Notes: generated from the sequence alone by a model not told the origin. 47,356 nt of DNA from CALRGL01 sp964374035 (GCA_964374035.1 CAYJWY010000003.1:1-47356); one strand, 5' to 3'; counted from the first letter of the stretch, positions 30,957-39,904 are shown. Numbers and translations: made by a program.

Positions 30957-33623
30957 TCATAGTTTTTTCATCTCCCCCCAATTCTTCCCAACCTCCACAT
31001 CGACCACTAGCGGCACATCGAAATCGACAACACCTTCCATGATTTTGTGGATTCCCGCAATAACCGGATCGACCGCGCCGTTCTCGCACTCAAAGACAAG
31101 TTCATCGTGGACTTGTAACAACATGACCGCTGGTAACTCTGACTGTTTCAACCAATCGCTCACCTCAATCATGGCCTTTTTCACGATGTCAGCCTGAGTT
31201 CCCTGAATCGGCATGTTTTGCGCCATTCGCTCCGCTTGCGCGACGAGCATTGGCACGCCCGAGTGGATCTCGGGGAAGTAGCGACGTCGGCCGAAGAGAG
31301 TTTCGACGAAGCCATCTTGGTGAGCTTTCATTTTCATCGCGTCAAGGTATTCTCGCACGCGGAAGTGAATCTGAAAGTAGCGGTCAATGAACTGGCGGGC
31401 TTCATTCATGCTGGTACCCGTTGAGCGAGCGAGCGAGCGGGGGCCCATACCGTACATGATGCCAAAGTTGATCGCCTTGGCGGCGCGGCGTTGCTCGGGT
31501 GTGACATCGATCTCTGCAACCTCCCAAACTTCCGCGGCCGTTCGTGTGTGAATGTCGACGCCCTCTTTAAACGCATCAATGAACGGCTGATCCTTCGCGA
31601 GCACGGCGACGATGCGCAACTCAATCTGCGAGTAATCAGCCGAGATCAACTGCTTGCCGCGCGGCGCGATAAAGGCTTTACGAATCTCGCGACCAAGCTC
31701 GGTCTTGATCGGAATGTTTTGAAGATTTGGATCCGTCGAGGAAAGACGACCAGTCGCGGCGATGGTTTGATTGTACGTCGTGTGCACGCGACCCTGCTTA
31801 TCGACAAGCTTTGGTAGCGCTTCGACGTACGTTGACATCAATTTGGTGAGCTCGCGATTTTCTGAGATAAGCGGAATGATCGTGTGGGCGTCCCAAAGCT
31901 TTTCAAGCTCGCTCGCGGCCGTGGAGTAGCCGGATTTTGTTTTCTTAATGCCCTTGCTATCCAGCTTCAAATCGTCGAACAGGATCTCCGCGAGCTGGAT
32001 AGGGGAGTTCACATTAAACTCGCGTCCCGCGGCCGTGATGATTTGCTTTTCAAGAATCTTGATGCGCTTGGTGAGGTCACGCGAAACAACTTCGAGCGAC
32101 TTGCAGTCGAGCTCGACACCGAACTGTTCCATCTCGTACAAGATTGGAACGAGTGGGATTTCGATGTTGTTAAACACGTGATCTACCTGTGCCGTCTTCA
32201 TTTCTTTCGACAGCTTCCTCGCGAGCTCGGGTAGCAGTACAGCAAGCATGCCGAGCTTTTGATAGTCTTTTTCCGTCGCGAATGTGACTGGCATCTCCGC
32301 GACTTTTTTATTGAGTTGTTTGTAAATCACATCCGACAGTTCGTGTGCCCGCGAGCCTGCGAACAATAGGTACGACGCAATCATGGTGTCGAAGGCGTTG
32401 TCGATCCTCCAACCCGTTTGATGCATCAGCAACTTCGAGTCGTGCGTGACAATGTGCGCCACGCTCAACAAATGCCTTGCGATCGCTTCCAGCTGTTGCT
32501 TGGTTGGATTAGGCACAACCATCGTCTTCTTCCCGTTACTGATCGCGACCGCGGCAAGTGTTGCGCCGAATAAGTCTGCCTGTTGGCTCGCGACCAGCAC
32601 AGAAAACGTTTGTTCATCATCGTTGGTAGCCGCAGGCTTTAGCCTGCACTGTAACTCTTCAAGCGTTCTCACGAGAACAAATTCCGTATTCGCTTGCGGC
32701 GCAGGCTTCAGCCTGCGGCTACCAATGTCATCCATCGAATCGGATCCTTCTTTTGCTTCATACTTCTTCACCAGCGTGCGAAATTCAAGCGCGCGAAATT
32801 GCTCAAGCAATTGCTCACGATTGCGCTCTTTCACACGCGCCTGATCGAATCGAAACCCTGTCTTCACATCGTGAATCATGGTGACAAGCACGCGCGAATC
32901 AAGCGCTTCCTGCTCCTGTCCACGCAACTTCTTTGCAAACTTTTCCTCGATCTCACCCGCATCAAGCGCTTTGAAAATACCTTCGATGGAACCAAAGCGC
33001 TGGATCAAGTCTGTCGCCGTCTTCTCTCCAATGCCACTGACGCCGGGAATATTATCGGACGGGTCCCCGCGCAACGCCTTGTAGTCGATCAGCTCTTTTG
33101 GCGTGAGCCCGTAGCGTTCCTTCACGGCCGCAACATCATAAATCTTCGTCTCAGAAATCCCTTTCACAAAAAAAACGACATGCACCATCTCGTCAACAAG
33201 CTGAAGCGAGTCGAGATCACCCGTGACAATAAGCGACTCGATCCCTTTCTTCGTCGCCTCCGTCGACAACGTCGCAAGAATGTCATCCGCCTCAAAACCT
33301 TTCGCCGTAAGCGACGGCACACCGTACGCGGTCATCAAGTCTTGAATGATAGGAATCTGATCGTAGAGTTCCTGTTCCTTCGTCTCGCGCTGAGCTTTGT
33401 AGTCTTTGAAGAGCTCATGTCGAAACGTGTCACCGGGCAAATCCCAGCCCACCGCCATGTACGTCGGCTTAAACTGCTCAAGCATTTTCTCAACGATCAT
33501 CGTAAATCCATACGCCGCGTTCACAACGAGTCCGTCCTTTGTCGTCAGCGGCGGCAGGGCATGCCAAGCGCGATGCAAAAGCGCGTTTCCGTCAAGGATT
33601 AAAAGGGTTTCTTTGTTTGCCAT
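30957..33623 (-). CDS. polA: DNA polymerase I
   Basis: Pol I (888 aa) fills gaps and removes primers. The 5' nuclease domain (1-~280) has LLILDGNALLHRAWHAL, GFEADDILATLS, TGDLDSLQLV and NIPGVSGIGEKTA. The middle domain lacks the D-x-E exonuclease motif: the place of DTET is taken by VLVASQQADLFGATLAAVAI, so proofreading is probably absent. The polymerase domain is intact: TGRLSSTDPNLQNIP, SADYSQIELRIVAVLA, RRAAKAINFGIMYG and LLQVHDELVFE. Two halves of a palindromic repeat encode SRRLKPAPQ and CRLKPAATN at about residues 302-335, in the linker after the nuclease domain. It diverges from the zinc-ribbon gene. Confidence 0.96.
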   Translation of the reverse strand: MANKETLLILDGNALLHRAWHALPPLTTKDGLVVNAAYGFTMIVEKMLEQFKPTYMAVGWDLPGDTFRHELFKDYKAQRETKEQELYDQIPIIQDLMTAYGVPSLTAKGFEADDILATLSTEATKKGIESLIVTGDLDSLQLVDEMVHVVFFVKGISETKIYDVAAVKERYGLTPKELIDYKALRGDPSDNIPGVSGIGEKTATDLIQRFGSIEGIFKALDAGEIEEKFAKKLRGQEQEALDSRVLVTMIHDVKTGFRFDQARVKERNREQLLEQFRALEFRTLVKKYEAKEGSDSMDDIGSRRLKPAPQANTEFVLVRTLEELQCRLKPAATNDDEQTFSVLVASQQADLFGATLAAVAISNGKKTMVVPNPTKQQLEAIARHLLSVAHIVTHDSKLLMHQTGWRIDNAFDTMIASYLLFAGSRAHELSDVIYKQLNKKVAEMPVTFATEKDYQKLGMLAVLLPELARKLSKEMKTAQVDHVFNNIEIPLVPILYEMEQFGVELDCKSLEVVSRDLTKRIKILEKQIITAAGREFNVNSPIQLAEILFDDLKLDSKGIKKTKSGYSTAASELEKLWDAHTIIPLISENRELTKLMSTYVEALPKLVDKQGRVHTTYNQTIAATGRLSSTDPNLQNIPIKTELGREIRKAFIAPRGKQLISADYSQIELRIVAVLAKDQPFIDAFKEGVDIHTRTAAEVWEVAEIDVTPEQRRAAKAINFGIMYGMGPRSLARSTGTSMNEARQFIDRYFQIHFRVREYLDAMKMKAHQDGFVETLFGRRRYFPEIHSGVPMLVAQAERMAQNMPIQGTQADIVKKAMIEVSDWLKQSELPAVMLLQVHDELVFECENGAVDPVIAGIHKIMEGVVDFDVPLVVDVEVGKNWGEMKKL
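32625..32724. repeat. GTAGCCGCAGGCTT palindromic repeat inserted in polA
   Basis: GGTAGCCGCAGGCTTTAGCC at one end and GGCTTCAGCCTGCGGCTACC at the other form inverted ends around about 45 bp that still read in frame. The ends match the intergenic repeats at 2722-2823 and 29887-29953. Confidence 0.88.
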
Positions 33624-33645
33624 GTAGCGCTATTTTAGCAGAAAC

Positions 33646-33673
33646 TTGCCAATTGTCCCAGATTTGTTAGATT
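33646..33673 (+). promoter_or_regulatory. Promoter of the zinc-ribbon gene
   Basis: TTGCCA (33646-33651) and TAGATT (33668-33673), 16 bp apart. Confidence 0.5.
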
Positions 33674-33707
33674 GAATTTAGACACATCCACTTCCAAGGA
33701 GATCACC

Positions 33708-34121
33708 ATGGCCTATGGTCGCGATGCGAGCGATTATGCTCATCTGGATGAGGTCGGTGAAGATGCCGACAGAAAAGCCATGCGATTCGAGAGGATCGCC
33801 CTATACTGCACGCACTGCGGAGGCATTCTGGATCATGTGAGCGACCTCCACATGATGGAGTTCTGTCCGCTCTGCGCAACAAAGGCCGGTGAAATCGTTC
33901 TTCAAGAGAAATCGCCTCGGATCGAAGCCTGTCCGAAATGTCGTCGGATCATCAAAGAGGGTTACAAATTCTGTCCCGGCTGTAGCAAGGCCATCGTGCA
34001 ACCAGTCGATCTCGTCGATCCTTCATACTGCGCCTGCGGCGCGATTCCTGACAAAGAGCACGCCTTCTGTCCCAAGTGCGGTGTTGAGCGCGCGCTGAAA
34101 TCCGCTTCGTCTCATTCGTAA
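33708..34121 (+). CDS. Multi-zinc-ribbon protein (137 aa)
   Basis: The ATG at 33708 follows AAGGAG; the open frame upstream to 33672 overlaps the promoter. Three Cys-pair modules are visible: CTHC...CPLC, CPKC...CPGC and CAC...CPKC, the pattern of rubredoxin-like double zinc ribbons. It is soluble, with no catalytic motif. Such proteins often bind nucleic acid or partner proteins; the role is unknown. It is monocistronic, with a terminator whose loop contains its stop codon. Confidence 0.75.
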   Translation: MAYGRDASDYAHLDEVGEDADRKAMRFERIALYCTHCGGILDHVSDLHMMEFCPLCATKAGEIVLQEKSPRIEACPKCRRIIKEGYKFCPGCSKAIVQPVDLVDPSYCACGAIPDKEHAFCPKCGVERALKSASSHS

Positions 34122-34139
34122 TCGAATGAGATTTTTTTG
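34111..34139 (+). terminator. Terminator overlapping the zinc-ribbon stop
   Basis: CTCATTCG-TAAT-CGAATGAG followed by ATTTTTTT; the TAA stop is in the loop. Confidence 0.85.
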
Positions 34140-34150
34140 TTCGAGTGCAC

Positions 34151-34184
34151 AAAAAAATCCGCACAGCTCCGAGGAGGTGTGCGG
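34151..34184 (-). terminator. Terminator of the orphan gene 34232-35356
   Basis: CCGCACA ... TGTGCGG followed by ATTTTTTT on the minus strand. Confidence 0.85.
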
Positions 34185-34231
34185 CGAGTGACCATGTAAA
34201 GGACGTGGAACGTCTCACATGGCAAGATAGA

Positions 34232-35356
34232 TCAGACGTCGACTTGGATCCCCCAGTCTTCGTTCGTCACCGAGGAGATCGTGCGCGCAAAAGCGGGGTG
34301 CTCGAGCGCGGCGGCTTCGATCGTGTTGTAACGAACGATGGTTTTTCCGCTAGGATCGATGTGCGCGATGTAGCCGCGACCTTGCGTCCCATTGGCATTG
34401 ATACGCACGATGGGAGGCTGATCAAGGTTGGCAACCGCAGGCGTTGCATTCTTGAGATCTAGATTGAGTTGGAGCACACCCTGCGTAAATCGTACGTCCA
34501 CGGGGACGTAACGATGTTCGCTACCCGCAAGCGTGAGCAGGAGTTTGCCGGGAGCACCATCCACGATCGCGAGTTCAACGACATTTCCGTCGTTGATGCG
34601 CGTATCGCGCCACTCGAGCGGATTCATTGAGCCGTCGATCAAATTCGCGATTTGAACGACATGCAGTCCGTAGATCCGCCTCTCATTGTAGGCAGCAGCC
34701 GCAAACGCACTCTCGTCGATGGTTGCGTAGCGTGCCGGACCGCTGGTTGGTGTGGGAATGGTCGTAAACGTGTCAACGATACGATGATTGGCGGCCACGA
34801 CGACACGCTTGTTGGTGTTACCGAGCAAAATGAGACTTGAGGCCTTGGTTTTACTCCCACACAAGGTGCGCATATTGTGCACACTGCCGTCGCTCACATA
34901 GAGCGTTTTGAAGAGATGATGAAAAACGTTGTCGGAATCCATCATCTGCTCGAAGCCCTTGTCGAATGCTCCCAGATTGACCTCCTCAGCCATTGCACCC
35001 AGCAAGTGTGCGTAGAAATAATCCTTACAGAAAAGCTCTGCGAACATGCTGGAGGGAACTGCGGCTTTGAGATCGTTTAGATCTTGCGTGCGATCCGTCG
35101 AGAGAAAGAGCATGTGGCCTTGGGCAGAGAGCTGATCCTCTGCGTCGTCGAGTTCATGCTTAAAGCCCAGTGAAAGCAATGCGGAGGGATCCCAGTAATT
35201 CTCCTTGATGGACGTTCCAATCAGCGCGAGCAGACTGTCGGTGTCACCTTGAAGGCTCAAAATTGCCGTGTCACTGTGTGCGATCTCAGCAATCTTGTGC
35301 ACATGCAAAGCACGGTTCGCATGCACAAGAGAAAGAAAAAAAGAGCGTCGACTCAT
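34232..35356 (-). CDS. Orphan protein, probable beta-propeller-like C-terminus (374 aa)
   Basis: The start MSRRSFFLSLVHANRALHVH at 35356 has AAAGGTG upstream. The N-terminal half is helical (SLLALIGTSIKENYWDPSAL; KAAVPSSMFAELFCKDYFYA). The C-terminal half has repeating beta units such as VVELAIVDGAPGKLLLTLAG and PPIVRINANGTQGRGYIAHI. These repeats resemble those of 37396-38406 (APIVRIDMKSQTVAAVDGNG), so the two are probably distant paralogues. There is no signal peptide and no known family. It is transcribed alone. Confidence 0.65.
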   Translation of the reverse strand: MSRRSFFLSLVHANRALHVHKIAEIAHSDTAILSLQGDTDSLLALIGTSIKENYWDPSALLSLGFKHELDDAEDQLSAQGHMLFLSTDRTQDLNDLKAAVPSSMFAELFCKDYFYAHLLGAMAEEVNLGAFDKGFEQMMDSDNVFHHLFKTLYVSDGSVHNMRTLCGSKTKASSLILLGNTNKRVVVAANHRIVDTFTTIPTPTSGPARYATIDESAFAAAAYNERRIYGLHVVQIANLIDGSMNPLEWRDTRINDGNVVELAIVDGAPGKLLLTLAGSEHRYVPVDVRFTQGVLQLNLDLKNATPAVANLDQPPIVRINANGTQGRGYIAHIDPSGKTIVRYNTIEAAALEHPAFARTISSVTNEDWGIQVDV

Positions 35357-35478
35357 TCTTGTGTCACCTTTTTTGTTGAGTGATTTTACCGTGAGCAAAA
35401 CCAATAATAAGTGAATCATCCATCCTTGTCAATGTGTGTATCGTCATGGTGTGGGAGCAAACGCTGTCACTCATCTGA

Positions 35479-36834
35479 CTAATTTTTTTCCTTACACGCA
35501 TCAAACGCTTTTTCTGCGGCCCGTTGTTTGATCAGCGCCTCGCGGCAACGTGTCTCTTTGTCTGGTCTTTCACACGCATCGCGTAGTTGCTTTTGACATC
35601 CGTCGAACAACTCCTGTGCGACATCACGCGTGTTGCGCAGGACGGGAAGTTGTTTTTCTAGCGATGCCAAATCAATGTCGATCATCGTGAGCCTGTTTGC
35701 GTCCGATGGCACCTTTTTTTGGAGCATAAGCATACGATCATAAGCGCCTCTACGCTTAAATCCTTTCAAAAGTGTCAGAGAGCTTCGATACCAATCCTTT
35801 GTTTGTGCTTGTCGTTTTTCTTTTTCGCGCAAAATATTTTTCATTTGCTCAAGTTGATAGCCATCATAAAGAGCACCGACAAACCCTCCTGTTTTGTCGA
35901 CTATTTCTTCTGCCACCATAATACCGGCTCCACCCATTTGCTGTGCCGTATCTTTTTGGGTAAACAGACTCAGTAGACCAAACAGTCCATCTGAAAGAAT
36001 TCCCAGAGGGCCCGCGCCTCCCATAATCGCCTGCCACCAAGCGATGTTCATTTCGTGCTTATAGTTTGCAAGGTCGAGATCAGCTGTCTCAAAGGCCTCT
36101 TTCATGGCATCAAGGTCGAAGGATTCGTATTCTCGTTCAAGATCAGCGAGGCTCTGTGATTCGTTTGGATGGATAAATTTGAGATCATTTTTTTCTTGCG
36201 TCAATTCTGCCAATGCTGTTTCAGCGCGCAAGAGGGTTGCCTCAGCGTCATTGAGACCTCGCTCTTGACCTGCACATAACAAGACAAGTGTTGGGTCAGG
36301 GTCACATGAGGCGATGGTTGCATCCGGTGCAAGCAGTCGTCCGGGTGCAAGCACATCTTGACAGGCAATTTCTGCCTCAACCTGCGCGTTCTTTAGTGCC
36401 AAAGATTCCTCTGCACAAGGATTTGTACATTCGTTCACACAGGAGCTGTAACAACCATCAAGCAAAATATTGACACATGTGTTGCTTGAATCGTTGTATC
36501 CGGTTACGCAATTTGCCAAACATCCTTGATAGTTCTGCTGACATTCTTCGTAACACGGCCCTTCGAGATAAATGAGGCAATCCATTCCACATTGCCGTTT
36601 TTCCTCGTCCGTTGTTTTTTGGCATATGCGATAGTCGGCTTTTCCATCAACATCTGTACAGGCATTCAAGGTGCTTTGATCCAGTGTGAGTCGATAACGA
36701 TTTGCGCTTTCGTTTCCAAAGAGCTGATCACACTGTGTACAAGTCATGGGTGCGGCAGATGCAAATGAAACAAGGAACAAAACAATCATGAGACTCGCCA
36801 ATAGACTTAAAGACAACAATGTTTTTTGAAACAT
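35479..36834 (-). CDS. Secreted cysteine-rich protein with helical C-terminal part (451 aa)
   Basis: A signal peptide (MFQKTLLSLSLLASLMIVLF, cut near ASA|AP) leads to about 140 residues with some 20 cysteines (CTQCDQLFG; CGMDC; CYEECQQNYQGC; CYSSCVNECTNPC). A long helical/coiled-coil part follows, with a Gly-rich hydrophobic stretch (IMGGAGPLGILSDGLFGLLS). Its many cysteines imply disulfides and exposure outside the membrane. A frameshifted thioredoxin-like gene lies 1.7 kb away on the other strand. It is coupled to 36836-37261 (1-bp gap). No family recognised. Confidence 0.65.
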   Translation of the reverse strand: MFQKTLLSLSLLASLMIVLFLVSFASAAPMTCTQCDQLFGNESANRYRLTLDQSTLNACTDVDGKADYRICQKTTDEEKRQCGMDCLIYLEGPCYEECQQNYQGCLANCVTGYNDSSNTCVNILLDGCYSSCVNECTNPCAEESLALKNAQVEAEIACQDVLAPGRLLAPDATIASCDPDPTLVLLCAGQERGLNDAEATLLRAETALAELTQEKNDLKFIHPNESQSLADLEREYESFDLDAMKEAFETADLDLANYKHEMNIAWWQAIMGGAGPLGILSDGLFGLLSLFTQKDTAQQMGGAGIMVAEEIVDKTGGFVGALYDGYQLEQMKNILREKEKRQAQTKDWYRSSLTLLKGFKRRGAYDRMLMLQKKVPSDANRLTMIDIDLASLEKQLPVLRNTRDVAQELFDGCQKQLRDACERPDKETRCREALIKQRAAEKAFDACKEKN

Positions 36835-36835
36835 A

Positions 36836-37261
36836 TTAGTTCACACGTGTTCGCTCGTGCCAAAAATAGAAGGCAATGAGTCCTAAAACAAGTCCGACCA
36901 TTAGGGCGAAGATCAAGGACGGCCACGTGGTCGCAAGAAGATCATCCAACGCGATGAAGATGAATCTTGACGTGCTGATAAGCGTACTGAGAGATAGGAA
37001 TCCAAAATACCCAAGACCCAAGTTCCATGTCCAGGACGTCTTTTTCCACAGTCCAAACAAAAGAATCACAGGTACAAGACATTGAAGCACCAACACGGAA
37101 ACGATTGCCGGTATCCCGGAAAGCATGAATCCAAACAGGATCGTCACGTGGCCATTTAATGAAAAGAGGGAGCCGATCACGCTTAGAACCAAGAGAAGAC
37201 TGATGAATTTGAGTGGCCAAGAAAACGAAGAATTTTTTTCACGAGCCGATGCAATCTTCAT
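36836..37261 (-). CDS. Small four-helix membrane protein (141 aa)
   Basis: Four hydrophobic segments are visible: FISLLLVLSVIGSLFSL, a long one around IPAIVSVLVLQCLVPVILLF, LGLGYFGFLSLSTLI and IFALMVGLVLGLIAFYFW. The N-terminus is basic. No family recognised. Its stop is 1 bp before the start of the Cys-rich secreted protein gene, so the two are translated together and may act together at the envelope. Confidence 0.65.
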   Translation of the reverse strand: MKIASAREKNSSFSWPLKFISLLLVLSVIGSLFSLNGHVTILFGFMLSGIPAIVSVLVLQCLVPVILLFGLWKKTSWTWNLGLGYFGFLSLSTLISTSRFIFIALDDLLATTWPSLIFALMVGLVLGLIAFYFWHERTRVN

Positions 37262-37306
37262 AAAAAAGTGATTGATCTGTGTTCAGCATAACAGATATCT
37301 ACGAAT

Positions 37307-37341
37307 AAAAAAATCCGCATGAACCCGTGTGGTACATGCGG
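37307..37341 (-). terminator. Terminator of the GC-rich orphan gene
   Basis: CCGCATG ... CATGCGG followed by ATTTTTTT on the minus strand. Confidence 0.85.
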
Positions 37342-37395
37342 TACGTTGCGCGCCGTCTCAGACGATGAGCAGGATCGCGAGCGCGTTCGTGGCCA

Positions 37396-38406
37396 TCAGA
37401 TGGCCATGTCGTTGAAGACCTTGCCGGAGCTCGCATCCCTGGCCATCTGCTGGAAGGCCTGATTGGGCCAGTAGCTCGCGAGGTCGCTGGTCTGCAGACG
37501 CAGTCTGCCGCCGTTTCCGTCGACCGCGGCGACCGTCTGGCTCTTCATGTCGATGCGCACGATCGGCGCGAGCTCGGAGTCCATCTCGACGGCCCGCTTG
37601 CGGTCGAGCACCATGCCGAAGATCTTGTTGTTCAGCCACAGCACGTTGGCGGGGACCACGTAGCGCGTGTTCTCGATGGTCGCGGTCATGACCACCGTGG
37701 CGTTGTCGCCGATCGAGACGCTGATATCCTCGATCTGGACGCCGGGGATGACGAAGGTCTGCCAGGTCGGCTGACCGTCGGTCTTCAGGGCGTTGACGAG
37801 CTGTTCGGCGGTGAGCGCGGCGATCTGGCCGGTTCCGTAGGCGACCGCGATGAGCGTGTTGCCCTTGATGTTCGTGTAACGCGCGTTGCCGTCGATCTTC
37901 TGCTTGACGGTGCGCAGGGGGATCTTCTTGCCCCACTGGCAGGCGAGCACGCGGTTGTCACCGGCGCGACCCAGCAACAGCATCGTGTTGCTGTCCTGGT
38001 CCTTGACCGTGCCGTTGTAGAAGGTCGCGTCCACGAACAGCCGACAGGGCTTGTCGTGGCTCGCGAGCGGCGTGAAGCCGCTGTCGAGGATGAACGCGAT
38101 GATGCCTTCGTCCATCCACGTGATCTTGTGGACGTAGTCGTAGCCGTCCATCTGCAGCTTCACGGCCTCGTTGTACTCGATCTGGCCCTTGGCGTTCTGC
38201 AGGACCACGATGTGGACATTCGCCCCGTCCTTGCTCACGCCGAACTGCGCGATCTGCGACGTGGGGACGATCCCCTGGGCGATGGCGGTCTTGAGCTTGC
38301 TCGTGACCTCCGTCGCCTTCCCACAGATGGAATAGGCCGCGTACTTCTTGAACTCGTATCGAGCGAACTCGATACCCTCATTCTCGAAATGCTCCCTGGG
38401 ATTCAT
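37396..38406 (-). CDS. GC-rich orphan protein, probable beta-propeller (336 aa)
   Basis: The start MNPREHFENEGIEFARYEFK at 38406 follows GGAGG with 5-bp spacing. The body is a series of beta repeats (DGANVHIVVLQNAKGQIEYN; GIIAFILDSGFTPL; NTMLLLGRAGDNRVLACQWG; NTLIAVAYGTGQIAALT; ATVVMTATIENTRYVV; APIVRIDMKSQTVAAVDGNG). This suggests a propeller related to 34232-35356. There is no signal peptide. Its DNA is clearly richer in G and C than the genes on both sides, so recent transfer or special codon selection is possible. It has its own consensus promoter and terminator. Function unknown. Confidence 0.7.
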   Translation of the reverse strand: MNPREHFENEGIEFARYEFKKYAAYSICGKATEVTSKLKTAIAQGIVPTSQIAQFGVSKDGANVHIVVLQNAKGQIEYNEAVKLQMDGYDYVHKITWMDEGIIAFILDSGFTPLASHDKPCRLFVDATFYNGTVKDQDSNTMLLLGRAGDNRVLACQWGKKIPLRTVKQKIDGNARYTNIKGNTLIAVAYGTGQIAALTAEQLVNALKTDGQPTWQTFVIPGVQIEDISVSIGDNATVVMTATIENTRYVVPANVLWLNNKIFGMVLDRKRAVEMDSELAPIVRIDMKSQTVAAVDGNGGRLRLQTSDLASYWPNQAFQQMARDASSGKVFNDMAI

Positions 38407-38477
38407 CGATTCCTCCACCGTCTTCTGGCAATCCGGCCAGCCGGGCATGTCCAGACGTATTCCAGACAACGAGCGGG

Positions 38478-38506
38478 AGTCTACCTGAATTCAAAAATGC
38501 CGTCAA
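38478..38506 (-). promoter_or_regulatory. Promoter of the GC-rich orphan gene
   Basis: TTGACG (38501-38506) and TAGACT (38478-38483), exactly 17 bp apart on the minus strand. Confidence 0.75.
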
Positions 38507-38522
38507 GAGAAATGATCCACAC

Positions 38523-39635
38523 ATGCCATACTGGAAAAGAATTATATCTGATTTTTATGAAAAAACCTGGAAAATAAGCATTTTTGTCGTTATTTTGATC
38601 ATCGTTAGTGTGTGGATCTTTTCGGACATGAATCAACCAAGCAGTCCATCCACAAACAACATAAGGTTCGCCAGCAACCAGACAATCACGCTTCCCATTC
38701 TTGCAAACGCGATCCCACCGATTGAAGGAATTGTCTCTTGGATCCATTCAACGCCGCTCACACCAAAAGATCTCAAGGGCAAGGTCGTCCTATTCGATTT
38801 TTGGACGTACTCGTGTATCAATTGTCTTCGTAGCCTGCCGTATGTTCAAGATTGGTTGGAGGAAATATCAAGATGAAGATTTCCTCGTTATTGGTGTTCA
38901 TACACCAGAATTTGAATTCGAAAAAAATCGAGACAACGTCATCGCGGCCGCACAAAAACTTGGGCTTACCTTTGCAATCGCTCAAGACAATAATCACACC
39001 ACATGGAACAATGTTAACAATCGCTACTGGCCCGCAAAATATCTCTTCGACAAAGAAGGGAAGTTACGTTACATCCATCTTGGAGAGGGAAGTTACGACG
39101 AAACTGAGTCCGCGATCCAAGGGCTGATTGCTGTGAAAAAAGACATGACAACAGTTGCCGCGCCGGATTTCCAATCGATCAAATCTAAAGAAACGTATTT
39201 TGGTTATTGGCGCAGTGAAAACTTCGCGAGTGACGAGGGTGTGAAACAAGACGAAACGATGACCTACACATTTGCGAGGTCACTTAAGTCGAATCAATGG
39301 GATCTGCAAGGCAACTGGACCGTCGCCGAGCAGTACATCGAAGCACAACAGACGGGCGTAAGATTTCGTTTTCGTTACAACGCGTCCAAGGCAAACCTAG
39401 TCATGGCGGTGAAGGATAGGTCGGTTCAAGACGTCGCGATCTATCTCGACGGCAACGTGTTTCCGATGACATACTTGGTAAACACGTAACGTACGAAGAA
39501 AGCGACGGTCAGACGATCGCAAACGTATCCTTGTCAGACTTGTACGAACTGATCGCTGGCACACCAGGTGATCACATCCTCGAAATCGAATCACTCGGTG
39601 AGGGCTTACAAATTTATGCCGTTACGTTTGGATAA
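38523..39635 (+). pseudogene. DipZ-type thioredoxin-like protein with two frameshifts
   Basis: The first frame starts MPYWKRIISDFYEKTWKISI with one membrane helix and reaches the thioredoxin motif FDFWTYSCINCLRSLPY (active-site CINC). It stops at 38874-38876. The protein continues in another frame from KYQDEDFLVIGVHTPEFEFE at about 38866. That frame stops at 39489 after TYLVNT, but the homologous end LGKHVTYEESDGQTIANVS ... LQIYAVTFG lies in yet another frame to 39635. One missing base near 38862 and one indel near 39470 would restore a ~370-residue extracytoplasmic thiol-disulfide protein. It is either a pseudogene or two sequencing errors. Confidence 0.8.
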
Positions 39636-39702
39636 AGACCCTTGATCTCTCGTTATCAATGCGTTATTCTGCGCTGTGTCACAGATCCGTTCTCACGTAT
39701 CA

Positions 39703-39789
39703 GAGACGGTCTCAAAATTGCACGAGATACGCCGTCACGTCGTTCGCGAACGACGTGACAAGCAGATCGTGTAATTTTGAGACCGTCTC
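39703..39789. repeat. 87-bp nested palindrome upstream of tRNA-His
   Basis: The outer arms at 39703-39725 and 39767-39789 are 23 bp, fully paired with one G-T. The inner 26-bp perfect palindrome (39734-39759, GTCACGTCGTTCG and its complement) sits in the loop. The tRNA begins 5 bp after the right arm. Confidence 0.93.
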
Positions 39790-39793
39790 GCAT

Positions 39794-39869
39794 GGCGGCT
39801 ATGGTGAAAAGGTTATCACAGGGGTTTGTGGTACCTCTATTACGGGTTCGATTCCCGTTAGCCGCCCCA
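39794..39869 (+). tRNA. tRNA-His (GTG)
   Basis: The extra G at -1 (39794) pairs with C73, the mark of histidine tRNA. Acceptor GCGGCTA/TAGCCGC, encoded CCA, anticodon arm GGGGT-TTGTGGT-ACCTC (anticodon GTG) and T-loop TTCGATT. A terminator follows. Confidence 0.96.
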
Positions 39870-39874
39870 TCACA

Positions 39875-39904
39875 CAACCCCCAGCTTTCACTGGGGGTTT
39901 TGTG
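39875..39904 (+). terminator. Terminator of tRNA-His
   Basis: ACAACCCCCAG-CTTTCA-CTGGGGGTTTTGT, bidirectional in form. Confidence 0.85.

Noticed and set aside
37358..37936. 192-aa Arg-rich minus-strand ORF
   Set aside because: Out-of-frame shadow of the GC-rich orphan gene 37396-38406; extreme Arg/Gln/Asp composition.
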